From positions 30,740 through 94,739 of the forward strand of contig NZ_JAVIDR010000012.1 of assembly GCF_031157835.1 (NCBI RefSeq): a stretch of 64,000 nucleotides of DNA, given 5' to 3'. The position numbers and the translations under genes are program-made. Positions 56,277 through 64,000 of this stretch are shown here, piece after piece; position 1 is the first letter of the stretch, and each line of letters opens with the position of its first letter. Under the pieces are notes generated by a model that was not told the origin of the DNA, did not search any database, and worked only from the letters and a program-made list of their open reading frames with translations. The stretch comes from Acinetobacter rudis (GTDB lineage: Bacteria > Pseudomonadota > Gammaproteobacteria > Pseudomonadales > Moraxellaceae).

Positions 56277-56640
56277 ATCACACACTATTTTTCAACCAAT
56301 CAGTCAAATAAGATTTTACTTATGTTAAAAAACATGTTAAACATGTATTGAAAAGTTATGCACATTTTCTGTGGATAAACTTGTGTCTATTTGCAAACAT
56401 GCTTCTTAGAAACCCTATAAACTAAGGGTTCCGCTTTATTTTGTATGTTATCCATGCAATGCTTTTTCGTCCTCAAAAAATGATTAAATTATCATCCTGA
56501 GTATTTAAAACTAGAATCTTTTCACGATGATTAGTTGTACAAACAGTTTCCGTCGTTTATTTGGCTGGCCAATAAAAACGCAAAAAACGCTTTGAGCAAT
56601 AAAGAACTCAAAGCGTTTTTTGTTGAACGACAGAATCGTT
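56277..56640. other. Intergenic region between selO and baeR with DnaA-box pair
   Basis: Between convergent genes. It contains ACATGT-TAA-ACATGT (56332-56346), two inverted DnaA-box consensus sites TTATGCACA (56356-56364) and TGTGGATAA (56370-56378), a small hairpin AACCCT/AGGGTT (about 56411-56430), and a 22-codon ORF starting at 56527 without a good ribosome site that runs into the terminator. No established gene. Confidence 0.45.
56582..56622. terminator. Bidirectional terminator downstream of baeR
   Basis: AAAAAACGCTTTGAG and CTCAAAGCGTTTTTT form a 15-bp stem with a 10-nt loop. Confidence 0.88.
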
Positions 56641-57330
56641 TTAAATGTCGCTTGGATACTCGAAGCGATAACCTACACCATAAACCGCCTGAACCCACTC
56701 ATGACGATTTCCCGTATCCGTTACTTCTTCAATTTTACGGCGTAGATTTTTAATATGACTATCAATAACTCGATCTGCAACATCAAAGCTATCCGGATTA
56801 ATATGATCGAGTAGTTGTGAGCGCGAATATACTTGCCCAACATGCTCTAGAAATAGTTCTAACAATCGAAACTCAGTTGGTGTCAAACTTAAAGCTTTTT
56901 GCTGGAACCAGATACGCTGTTGAGCTTTGTCTATTCTAAAGAGATCATGAGTCTCAGGTTCAACTTTACGCTCTAAACGGCGTAAAACAGCCTGTACACG
57001 AGCCACTAATTCTTTGGGACTAAAAGGTTTACACACATAGTCATCTGCACCCATATTAAGCCCTAAAACGCGATCAATTTCTTCTGTACGTGCAGTCACC
57101 ATGATAATGGGCAGATCAGTTTGTTCACGCACCTTTCGACAAATAGTCAAACCGTCCATACGAGGAACCATCAGATCTAAGATCATTAAGCTCGGCTTAC
57201 GTTGTTGAAAACTTTGGTAAGCCTCTTGCCCATCATGAAACATACCAACTTCAAATCCAGCTGCTTCCAAATAGTCTCGTACCAGTTGCGCTAATTCAAC
57301 TTCATCCTCAACCAACATTATATATTTCAT
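56641..57330 (-). CDS. baeR: OmpR-family response regulator BaeR
   Basis: DNA-binding response regulator, 229 residues. The receiver domain has the phosphoacceptor Asp52 (LMILDLMVP), acidic pair ED8-9 and conserved Lys in YVCKPFSPKELVARV. A winged-helix OmpR domain follows (LTPTEFRLLELFLEHVGQVYSRSQLLDH, DSHIKNLRRKI, VYGVGYRFE). The closest match I recognise is BaeR, which in Acinetobacter is linked to efflux-pump control and envelope stress. The ATG at 57330 gives the family length. It lies 29 bp after baeS. Confidence 0.85.
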   Translation of the reverse strand: MKYIMLVEDEVELAQLVRDYLEAAGFEVGMFHDGQEAYQSFQQRKPSLMILDLMVPRMDGLTICRKVREQTDLPIIMVTARTEEIDRVLGLNMGADDYVCKPFSPKELVARVQAVLRRLERKVEPETHDLFRIDKAQQRIWFQQKALSLTPTEFRLLELFLEHVGQVYSRSQLLDHINPDSFDVADRVIDSHIKNLRRKIEEVTDTGNRHEWVQAVYGVGYRFEYPSDI

Positions 57331-57359
57331 AACATTATCCTTTACCAATCGTATGACCG

Positions 57360-59027
57360 TCATTCAACGCCATTATTTTTTTGAAAAGTAAGTTTACAAC
57401 GTAACCCACCCAACGGTGAATGTTCAAACACCAAGTGACCACCCAAAGCTTGAACAATTTTTAATGACAAAGCCAAGCCCAATCCTGTACCCCCTGTTGA
57501 TCGAGTACGAGAGTCGTCAACCCGATAAAAACGTTTTCCAAGTTGTGCCAACTGATCATCACTCAGCCCATACGGACTATCATCAACATATAATGTCCAT
57601 TGAGTTTGAGTCTGCTCAGTATGCAAATGAATAATTCCACCTGTTTCTGTATAACGTTCGCTATTTGCTAACAGATTTACGATGATTTGTTTAAAGCGAT
57701 CTCGGTCTAACAACACTTGAGCCCCAGACCCATCTAACCTAATTTCAATCTGAGCTTTTTCAAACTTAAGTCTAAAATTATCCACCTCTTGAACAATCAC
57801 TTCCCATGGATCAATAACTGCTAAATAACAGGTCAATTGCTGTGCATCGGCTTGAGCCAAAGCAGCTAAATCTTGAGTTAATTTTTTTAAACTCATCACC
57901 TGACGCATCATTGCTTCTAAATGTTCAGGGCTTGCTTTTCGAATACCATCTTGCATAGCTTCAATTTGTGCCTGCAATACAGCAAGAGGTGTTTTTAATT
58001 CATGTGAGGTATCTGCAACCCATTGTTTACGTGAGCGCTCATGTTGATCTAATATTTCAGCCAGCTGATTAATTTCATTAGATAAATCACCAAGCTCATC
58101 ATTACGATTAATTTTCACTTGATGCTGATAATTACCTTGAGTAAGTTCACGTGCTGCATTAAGTAAACGTTGAATTGGTTTTTTAAAATAAGTTGCCAAT
58201 ACGAGCGCCGCAACCAAACTAACCAAAAATGTTAAAATATAGACCAAGAACAAATAACGTTTTTGGTTACTAAAAAAGTTAATACTTAAAGCATCGTCTT
58301 GCCCCAAAACAGACTTTAAACCTAAATATCCGACAATTTTCCCATCTACCCAAATAGGCTGATAAGATAACTCTTGATCTGAACGCTCACCAACAATGAA
58401 ATTTTTATTTGCATCATAGAGAGATAGCCGTGAGCTCAAGCCCAACTGGTCCGGCATTGCAATAATGCGCTTATTTAACTTCCCACCATGGTTAACGACA
58501 ATTTCTGGTTCTGTGTTGCGTGGGCGATCTTTAAATTTGGTGCGATAAAAATTTTGATTTGCACTTAAGGGAAATTTTAACCCCTCAAAAGGCCGATACT
58601 CTGAAGGTAGGTTTTCTTTTAATACTTTAAGATCTTGTTGATCGAGTAGTGCCGTATTATTAATTTCAGGAGCATCCCCTTCAACATAAGAATGTTCATA
58701 GAAATAGCGCTGTTGTAAAGCAATGTCATACTGACGGCGTAACCACCACTGAGATAACTTATCATAATCATCTGGCGCCGCTTCACCTTCAATCTGTAGA
58801 ATCTGTGCTTGAATTGCATTACCCCAATCATGGTAGGCCTGATACACGCCAGCCAAATTTTCATTGAGATGCCCAAGTTTCTGTAGTTCTACATCAGCAA
58901 CATATTTAGTAAAACTTCTCTGCATCGTCCAATGCAACACGCCTAAGCTCACAGTAATAATGACCAATGTTGTCATTAAAACTGTGACAAAAACACGTAA
59001 CGCAATGGGGATACGACAATTTTTCAA
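57360..59027 (-). CDS. baeS: Sensor histidine kinase BaeS
   Basis: Membrane kinase of 555 residues: TM1 (about 10-30), a large periplasmic sensor (about 35-250), TM2 (about 255-275), HAMP (KKPIQRLLNAARELTQGNY), phospho-acceptor His342 in DTSHELKTPLAVL, N box and G boxes (DDSPYGLSDDQ, GGTGLGLALSLKIVQ). The DSP in the G1 box differs from the common DxGxG. It starts at TTG, forced by an in-frame TGA 12 bases upstream, with GAGAG six bases in front. Forms an operon with baeR. Confidence 0.86.
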   Translation of the reverse strand: MKNCRIPIALRVFVTVLMTTLVIITVSLGVLHWTMQRSFTKYVADVELQKLGHLNENLAGVYQAYHDWGNAIQAQILQIEGEAAPDDYDKLSQWWLRRQYDIALQQRYFYEHSYVEGDAPEINNTALLDQQDLKVLKENLPSEYRPFEGLKFPLSANQNFYRTKFKDRPRNTEPEIVVNHGGKLNKRIIAMPDQLGLSSRLSLYDANKNFIVGERSDQELSYQPIWVDGKIVGYLGLKSVLGQDDALSINFFSNQKRYLFLVYILTFLVSLVAALVLATYFKKPIQRLLNAARELTQGNYQHQVKINRNDELGDLSNEINQLAEILDQHERSRKQWVADTSHELKTPLAVLQAQIEAMQDGIRKASPEHLEAMMRQVMSLKKLTQDLAALAQADAQQLTCYLAVIDPWEVIVQEVDNFRLKFEKAQIEIRLDGSGAQVLLDRDRFKQIIVNLLANSERYTETGGIIHLHTEQTQTQWTLYVDDSPYGLSDDQLAQLGKRFYRVDDSRTRSTGGTGLGLALSLKIVQALGGHLVFEHSPLGGLRCKLTFQKNNGVE

Positions 59028-59162
59028 AAAAGACTCTCACAATTCCTACTATTTCAGCATTCTACCCGACAATCACGGTAAAATACCTACATTGTTTCTA
59101 CATCATTATTACTTAATCTTTAACGCAAAGTTACTCGGTGAACGCTGTAAGGATTCTGGTCT

Positions 59163-59720
59163 ATGAAACATTTAAAAGCACTTGGCTTATTAGGTAGTAG
59201 TCTTCTTATCATGGGCATGCTCAGTGCTTGTCAATCTACTCGTGATACAACTGATCCTCTCAAAACAACACAGAGTCATCTATATGGTATGAAACACCAT
59301 GGGATGAGTGAAGAACAAAAACAACAATGGCAACAACAACGCCAACAAGCCTGTGATGGTAAAGCAGTTGGTGACTCAGTCGTATTTAAACAAGGCCATC
59401 ATACTAAAGTTGGGCAATGCCAAGTTCAGTTCAAACTAGATGACAACAGTAAAACGCTCCTGCGACAAACATTAACAGCAACAGAACGATTATCACGCCA
59501 AGCTTTTAATCAAATGACCATTGAACAACGTGAACAAATCAGACTACAACGTCAAGCTAAACGTACAGAACGCCAAGCTCTACGGGCCCAACTTCAATCT
59601 GCTTGTCAAGACCAAGCCGCTGGACAAACTGTACAAGTTCAATATAACAACCAAAAATTAACAGGCCAATGCGTATTACAATATCAACCTGAACATATGC
59701 AAACAGTTAAACATGGCTAA
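59163..59720 (+). CDS. Lipoprotein with internal duplication, divergent from baeS
   Basis: A 185-residue lipoprotein: signal peptide, lipobox LSAC (Cys23). The rest has two copies of a helix-plus-strand unit. Residues 61-93 and 145-177 align without gaps, each with two Cys 22 apart (C64/C86 and C148/C170), each pattern reading AC-x5-G-x11-12-GQC-x3-Q-F/Y. Each is preceded by a Gln/Arg-rich helix. No family recognised; the Q-rich helices are loosely reminiscent of CpxP/Spy proteins. Divergent placement suggests BaeSR control. Cys pairs probably form disulfides. Confidence 0.68.
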   Translation: MKHLKALGLLGSSLLIMGMLSACQSTRDTTDPLKTTQSHLYGMKHHGMSEEQKQQWQQQRQQACDGKAVGDSVVFKQGHHTKVGQCQVQFKLDDNSKTLLRQTLTATERLSRQAFNQMTIEQREQIRLQRQAKRTERQALRAQLQSACQDQAAGQTVQVQYNNQKLTGQCVLQYQPEHMQTVKHG

Positions 59721-59755
59721 TGACTTTAGTTTAAATATTCCTTGCAGAAAAAATT

Positions 59756-59789
59756 AAAAAAAAAAGACGCTATAAGCGTCTTTTTTTTC
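59756..59789 (+). terminator. Terminator after the duplicated lipoprotein
   Basis: GACGCT-ATA-AGCGTC stem with long A and T tracts. Confidence 0.88.
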
Positions 59790-60034
59790 GACATATATTT
59801 TTACGATTTTGACATTTCGTTTAACCTAGAATCAGCTATAACTATTTACACTTAAAGGATTTAATCCTTACTGTGAATTTTTTTTTTGACTTTAGAGTCA
59901 CTACGTTTTCACAGTTAAACGCTTGTGCCACGCCATGAGTTGTTGCACGATGTATGACAAGAAATAAGTTGTCAATGATGACGTTTACCATTTTTAAAAA
60001 ATAATCTGGTTTAGCCAGGGTTGAGGAATCTCTT
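59790..60034. other. Intergenic region before the first acyl-CoA dehydrogenase
   Basis: The gap from 59721 is 314 bp. After the terminator lies AT-rich sequence with AAGGAT-TTA-ATCCTT and a long T tract near 59880. No gene is evident; the acyl-CoA dehydrogenase promoter should be here. Confidence 0.5.
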
Positions 60035-61837
60035 ATGCCGCAATACAAAGCGCCTTTACGTGATATGCAATTTGTTTTACACGAATTACTCAATTTTGAA
60101 GAACATTATTCAAAACTACCTGCGTTTAAAGACAACGTAAGTCGCGAATTACTCGACCAGTATTTAGAAGCTGCTGCTGACTTTTGTGAAAATGAACTGT
60201 CACCACTCAATCAAACTGGTGACCGCGAAGGCTGTAAGTGGGATGATGGCGTTGTAACAACACCAACTGGATTTAAAGAAGCCTATCAAAAATATATCGA
60301 ACTTGGCTTCCCTTCTTTAGCAGTTCCTGAAGAACATGGTGGTCAAGGTCTGCCTGGTTCTCTTGGTACGGTTATCTCAGAGATGGTTGGTACTGCAAAC
60401 TGGGCATGGGGCATGTACCCTGGCCTTTCTCATGGTGCCATTCGTACAATTGAACATCATGGTACAGATGAACAAAAAGCAACGTATTTACCAAAACTTG
60501 TTACAGGTGAGTGGACAGGCACAATGTGTCTAACAGAATCACATGCAGGTTCTGACCTTGGTATCATTCGTAGTAAAGCTGAACCAAATGCAGATGGTAG
60601 TTATGCAATTTCTGGCGAGAAAATCTTTATCTCAGCTGGTGAACATGACATGGCTGAAAACATCATCCACGTTGTTCTTGCTCGCCTACCAGGTGCACCG
60701 AAAGGCACTAAAGGCATTTCATTATTTATTGTGCCGAAATTTAATGTTGATGCAGAAGGCAATATTCTAGATCGTAACAATGTACGCTGTGGTTCAATCG
60801 AACACAAAATGGGTATTCATGGTAATGCAACCTGCGTAATCAACTTTGATCATGCAAAAGGCTACCTCATTGGACCTGAAAACCGTGGTTTAAACTGTAT
60901 GTTTACCTTTATGAACACTGCCCGTATTGGTACTGCCGTTCAAGGTTTATCAGCATCAGAAGGTTCATTCCAAGGTGCATTGGCTTATGCTAAAGACCGT
61001 TTAGCAATGCGTTCACTTTCTGGAATTAAAGCACCTGAAAAAGAAGCAGATCCAATTATTGTCCATCCAGCTGTACGCAATATGCTATTAACTCAAAAAG
61101 CATATGCTGAAGGTGGTCGTGCACTTGTTTACTTATTATCTCAATATGCAGATATCGTTGAACAGGGTGAAACTGAGGAAGAACGTAAATTTGCTGACAA
61201 CATTTTGTCTTTACTCACTCCAATTGCCAAAGCATTCTTAACTGAAACTGGCTCTGAATCAGCAAAACATGGTGTACAAGTCTTTGGTGGTCATGGCTTT
61301 ATTTCAGAACATGGTATGGAACAAATTGTTCGTGATACCCGTATCGCATGTCTCTATGAAGGTACTACTGAGATTCAAGCACTTGACTTATTAGGTCGTA
61401 AAGTCCTACAAACTCAAGGTGCAATGCTTAAAGATTTTACCAAGATCATTCATAAATTTGTTGAAGCAAATAAAGACAATGCTGAAGTTAAAGCATTTAT
61501 TGAGCCTTTAGCTGCACTCAATAAAGAATGGGGTGATCTCACTGTGAAGATCGCAATGCGTGCAATGCAAAACCCAGATGAAGTGGGTGCTGCAGCTGTT
61601 GATTACATGTACTTCTCTGGTTATGTGACTTTAGCTTATCTATGGGCACATATGGCAGTTGTTGCGAAACAACAACTTGCTGCTGGTAGCACAGAAGTTG
61701 ACTTCTATAATGCCAAAGTAACTACAGCAACTTTCTATTTCAAGAAAATATTACCACGCGTTCGCTCACATGTTGATGTGATCGAAGGTGGCCTAGAACC
61801 ATTGATGACACTCGATGCTGAACATTTCGCATTTTAA
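60035..61837 (+). CDS. Acyl-CoA dehydrogenase (with acyl-CoA dehydrogenase C-terminal extension)
   Basis: FAD enzyme introducing the first double bond in fatty-acid beta-oxidation, 600 residues. It shows MCLTESHAGSDLGIIRSKAEP (FAD/substrate binding), KIFISAGEHDM, GGHGFISEHGMEQIVRD and the catalytic-Glu segment CLYEGTTEIQALDLLGRK. About 130 extra residues at the C-terminus mark the long 'AidB/FadE-like' subgroup. Chain-length specificity unknown. It is followed by a terminator, then a clear paralogue. Confidence 0.9.
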   Translation: MPQYKAPLRDMQFVLHELLNFEEHYSKLPAFKDNVSRELLDQYLEAAADFCENELSPLNQTGDREGCKWDDGVVTTPTGFKEAYQKYIELGFPSLAVPEEHGGQGLPGSLGTVISEMVGTANWAWGMYPGLSHGAIRTIEHHGTDEQKATYLPKLVTGEWTGTMCLTESHAGSDLGIIRSKAEPNADGSYAISGEKIFISAGEHDMAENIIHVVLARLPGAPKGTKGISLFIVPKFNVDAEGNILDRNNVRCGSIEHKMGIHGNATCVINFDHAKGYLIGPENRGLNCMFTFMNTARIGTAVQGLSASEGSFQGALAYAKDRLAMRSLSGIKAPEKEADPIIVHPAVRNMLLTQKAYAEGGRALVYLLSQYADIVEQGETEEERKFADNILSLLTPIAKAFLTETGSESAKHGVQVFGGHGFISEHGMEQIVRDTRIACLYEGTTEIQALDLLGRKVLQTQGAMLKDFTKIIHKFVEANKDNAEVKAFIEPLAALNKEWGDLTVKIAMRAMQNPDEVGAAAVDYMYFSGYVTLAYLWAHMAVVAKQQLAAGSTEVDFYNAKVTTATFYFKKILPRVRSHVDVIEGGLEPLMTLDAEHFAF

Positions 61838-61869
61838 GATAAACATGTCATTAATTGCGTAAATTGAGG

Positions 61870-61899
61870 GGACGGTCATAGTAATGGCCGTTCTTTTTC
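61870..61899 (+). terminator. Terminator after the first acyl-CoA dehydrogenase
   Basis: GGACGGTCAT-AGTA-ATGGCCGTTC, 10 bp with two G-U pairs, then five T. Confidence 0.8.
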
Positions 61900-62079
61900 T
61901 ATATAAGTAACGTGGTCTGTTTTTTATTTGTCGCTTTATATAGCGAAACCTCACAGAGGCAAATAAAACGACTATAGTTTGGAATAAAAAAACAATCTTA
62001 GATTTGACAGTCTCGTCATAAGCTAAGAAACATGGATATGACTCTAATCGAGTGACTTAACAATATAGGTGGATCAACT

Positions 62080-63861
62080 ATGCCAATTTATAATGCGCCT
62101 CTCGCTGATATGCGTTTCATTCTCAATGATGTTTTTCAAGCTGAACAATTTTGGCAAGCAAATGAGAATCTTGCCCATGTCGATGCTGCTACAGCTGAGG
62201 CAATTTTGGAAGAAATGGCCAAATTTGCACAAAACGTGACGCTACCCTTAAACCGTAGTGGTGATGAAGAAGGTGCGCATTTTGAAAATGGTAAAGTAAC
62301 CACTCCTGCTGGTTTTAAAGAAGCATTTCATCAATATGCTCAAGGCGGTTGGATTGGGCTCGCTGCAGATGAAGAATGGGGCGGCCAAGGCATGCCTAAA
62401 ATGCTTACTGTTCTAGCAGATGAAATGCTATTCGCAACCAACCCTTCTTTCATGCTCTACCCTCTACTTTCTGTTGGTGCAGGTATGGCACTCAGCAGCT
62501 ATGCTTCTCAAGAACAAAAAGAAACGTATTTACCTAAAATTTATTCAGGTGAATGGTCTGGGACTATGTGTTTGACTGAACCACATGCAGGTACAGACCT
62601 CGGTATTATTAAAACTAAAGCTGAACCTAACAGTGATGGCAGTTACCAAATTACTGGAACTAAAATCTTCATCACTGGTGGTGACCACGACCTTGCGGAC
62701 AACATTATTCACCTTGTCCTAGCAAAAACACCGAATGCACCAGCTGGTTCACGTGGTATTTCACTTTTCATCGTTCCAAAATTTCTAGTCAATGCTGATG
62801 GTTCTCTTGGTGAGCGTAATAGTGTTGGACCAGGCTCTATTGAACATAAAATGGGTATCAAGGCTTCTGCAACTTGCGTAATGAACTTTGATGGTGCGAA
62901 AGGTTTTCTTGTTGGTAAAGAAAATGAAGGGCTTGCAGCAATGTTTGTCATGATGAACTATGAACGTTTATCTATGGGTATACAAGGCTTAGGTGCATCT
63001 GAATTTGCCTACCAAAATGCAGCTCAATATGCGACTGATCGTATTCAGGGACGTAGCACAACAGGTGCCAAATCTCCAGAGAAACCAGCTGACAGTATTT
63101 TAGTGCATGGCGATGTTCGTCGTATGCTACTCAATGCACGTGCAAATAACGAAGCTTCTCGTGCATTTGCTGTTTATGTAGGTCAACAACTTGATATCAC
63201 AAAATTCTCTACTGATGCCGAAGCAGTATCTAAAGCAAATAATCGTGTTGCCTTACTAACACCAATTGCAAAAGCATTCCTGACGGATACTGCTTTCCAA
63301 GCTACACTCGATGCACAAATGTGCTTTGGTGGGCATGGCTTTATTCGTGAATGGGGTATGGAGCAATGTGTTAGAGACTTGCGTATTGCTCAAATCTACG
63401 AAGGCACCAATGGTGTTCAAGCACAAGATTTAATTGGTCGTAAAACCATTAAATGCGATGGTGAGTTTATTGCCGAATATATTGCTGAAATTCGTGATTT
63501 TGCAAATGAGTTAGATACGGATCTTAACTTTATAAAAGATGCAACACTCGATGTAGCAACTGAAATTGAAATGGTTACTCAACGTATTATTGAGCGTGCT
63601 GCTGAAAATCCAGATTTCTCTAATGCTGCAGCAATTGATTATTTACATGCAGTTGGCTTGCTCAGCTTTACTTACATGTTCGCTCGTATCGCCAATGCAG
63701 CTTATGCAAAACAAGGTGAATTCTATAGCAACAAGTTATCGCTAACACACTACTTTATCCAACGTGTTTTACCAGACCTTAACTCACGTATTATGAAGAT
63801 AAAATCAGGTTGTGAAGTCATCATGGGCTTTAGTGAAGATTACTTTACTACACAATCTTGA
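62080..63861 (+). CDS. Acyl-CoA dehydrogenase (paralogue of the preceding gene)
   Basis: A 593-residue flavoenzyme collinear with the previous one: MCLTEPHAGTDLGIIKTKAEP, KIFITGGDHDLADN, MNYERLSMGIQGLGASEFAY, FGGHGFIREWGMEQCVRDLR and QIYEGTNGVQAQDLIGRK. ATG with AGGTGG upstream. The TGA stop (63859-63861) lies at the junction with an IS200/IS605-type right end, so the extreme C-terminus could have been reshaped by insertion. It probably forms a beta-oxidation pair with its neighbour by duplication. Confidence 0.9.
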   Translation: MPIYNAPLADMRFILNDVFQAEQFWQANENLAHVDAATAEAILEEMAKFAQNVTLPLNRSGDEEGAHFENGKVTTPAGFKEAFHQYAQGGWIGLAADEEWGGQGMPKMLTVLADEMLFATNPSFMLYPLLSVGAGMALSSYASQEQKETYLPKIYSGEWSGTMCLTEPHAGTDLGIIKTKAEPNSDGSYQITGTKIFITGGDHDLADNIIHLVLAKTPNAPAGSRGISLFIVPKFLVNADGSLGERNSVGPGSIEHKMGIKASATCVMNFDGAKGFLVGKENEGLAAMFVMMNYERLSMGIQGLGASEFAYQNAAQYATDRIQGRSTTGAKSPEKPADSILVHGDVRRMLLNARANNEASRAFAVYVGQQLDITKFSTDAEAVSKANNRVALLTPIAKAFLTDTAFQATLDAQMCFGGHGFIREWGMEQCVRDLRIAQIYEGTNGVQAQDLIGRKTIKCDGEFIAEYIAEIRDFANELDTDLNFIKDATLDVATEIEMVTQRIIERAAENPDFSNAAAIDYLHAVGLLSFTYMFARIANAAYAKQGEFYSNKLSLTHYFIQRVLPDLNSRIMKIKSGCEVIMGFSEDYFTTQS

Positions 63862-64000
63862 CATCCTCACCCCCTTAAATGGGGGTGATTCCTACTGCTA
63901 GACGCTTATGTCCAAGCGCAAGTATATTCAGTGCGGAATTTATATCCCGATCCCATGAGCTACCACACTCATGACACTGCCATTCTCTTATTCCAAGTCC
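63859..64000 (-). mobile_element. Right end of an IS200/IS605-family element (continues outside window)
   Basis: The tnpB 3' end is followed by a subterminal hairpin CACCCCC-TTAAAT-GGGGGTG (63868-63887) and the sequence GAGGATGTCA reading outward, which resembles ends of IS605-type elements. Only the right end is in view, so it cannot be said whether tnpA or a left end is present. The exact boundary is estimated. Confidence 0.75.
63875..64000 (-). CDS. tnpB: RNA-guided endonuclease TnpB, C-terminal fragment in window
   Basis: The last 41 codons before TAA, reading GLGIREWQCHECGSSWDRDI and on to NSALNILALGHKRL. The CxxC pair (CHEC) is half of the zinc finger, and DRDINSALNIL holds the third RuvC catalytic Asp, both typical of TnpB. 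The 5' part lies beyond the window. TnpB of IS605 elements is guided by an RNA copied from the element's right end. Confidence 0.88.
   Translation of the reverse strand, partial: GLGIREWQCHECGSSWDRDINSALNILALGHKRLAVGITPI

Noticed and set aside
56535..56753. 72-codon plus-strand ORF overlapping the end of baeR
   Set aside because: Crosses the bidirectional terminator and is antisense to baeR; a shadow frame.
59842..60093. 83-codon minus-strand ORF overlapping the start of the first acyl-CoA dehydrogenase
   Set aside because: Runs antisense into a clear gene, shows no family motif and no ribosome site.
1..64000. tRNA or rRNA genes
   Set aside because: I scanned for T-loop (GTTCGAATC-like) and acceptor-stem patterns and found none.
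1..64000. CRISPR arrays, defence islands or prophage
   Set aside because: No regularly spaced repeats, Cas genes, integrases or phage structural genes are visible; content is core metabolism.

Overview
The window is a piece of a low-GC gammaproteobacterial chromosome, almost certainly Acinetobacter. Supporting signs are an OmpA porin with an Ala/Pro linker and OmpA-type C-terminus, an OmpR-type two-component pair resembling BaeSR, a trpF-trpB-DUF1543 cluster, a cysI-DUF934 pair, an astCADBE operon beside an Lrp-type regulator, and AT-rich intergenic regions. The species cannot be fixed from the sequence alone. Nearly everything is ordinary core genome. The only mobile DNA is the end of an IS200/IS605-type tnpB at the right edge.

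Layout. 1-7.5 kb: end of a YwqK/MORN-like protein, ffh, ypjD, dusC, then a minus-strand run of small genes (SnoaL-like, yjdM, two GNATs, rraB, rluA). 7.8-16.4 kb: OPT peptide transporter, DUF2569, acnD divergent from ygfZ, a DKNYY-type protein and dsbC. 16.7-25.6 kb: phytase-esterase-like lipoprotein, Sel1 protein, an Old Yellow Enzyme, mutM-ppiC, mscL, typA and an unknown lipoprotein. 25.6-32.5 kb: arginine succinyltransferase operon astCADBE with a divergent Lrp regulator. 32.7-38.2 kb: purine permease, rsmC-lysP and rtcB. 38.2-42.7 kb: a small OmpA-like lipoprotein, ompA, a lone FimT/GspH pseudopilin and a thiolase. 42.8-49.5 kb: VOC protein, HEAT-like protein, sulfite reductase cysI with DUF934, and trpF-trpB-DUF1543. 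49.7-52.4 kb: a cobalamin riboswitch, btuB and a PduO-type adenosyltransferase, forming a B12 uptake and activation unit. 52.7-59.7 kb: fatty-acid desaturase, membrane protein, selO, baeS-baeR and a divergent repeat lipoprotein. 60-63.9 kb: two related acyl-CoA dehydrogenases, then the tnpB end.

The most unusual signal is the ~220-nt leader of rtcB (36.75-36.97 kb). It has a near-consensus promoter, a nine-codon leader ORF with a perfect AGGAGG ribosome site and three Asn codons, several mutually exclusive or pseudoknot-capable pairings and a strong intrinsic terminator before rtcB. This is the architecture of a ribosome-mediated attenuator in front of an RNA-repair ligase. Secondary points are the internally duplicated lipoprotein next to baeS, the IS605 right end that appears to supply or abut the stop codon of the second acyl-CoA dehydrogenase, an acnD without prp genes, structured DNA upstream of typA, and a paired DnaA-box motif between selO and baeR. 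Functional calls rest on recognisable family motifs; no database search was possible.
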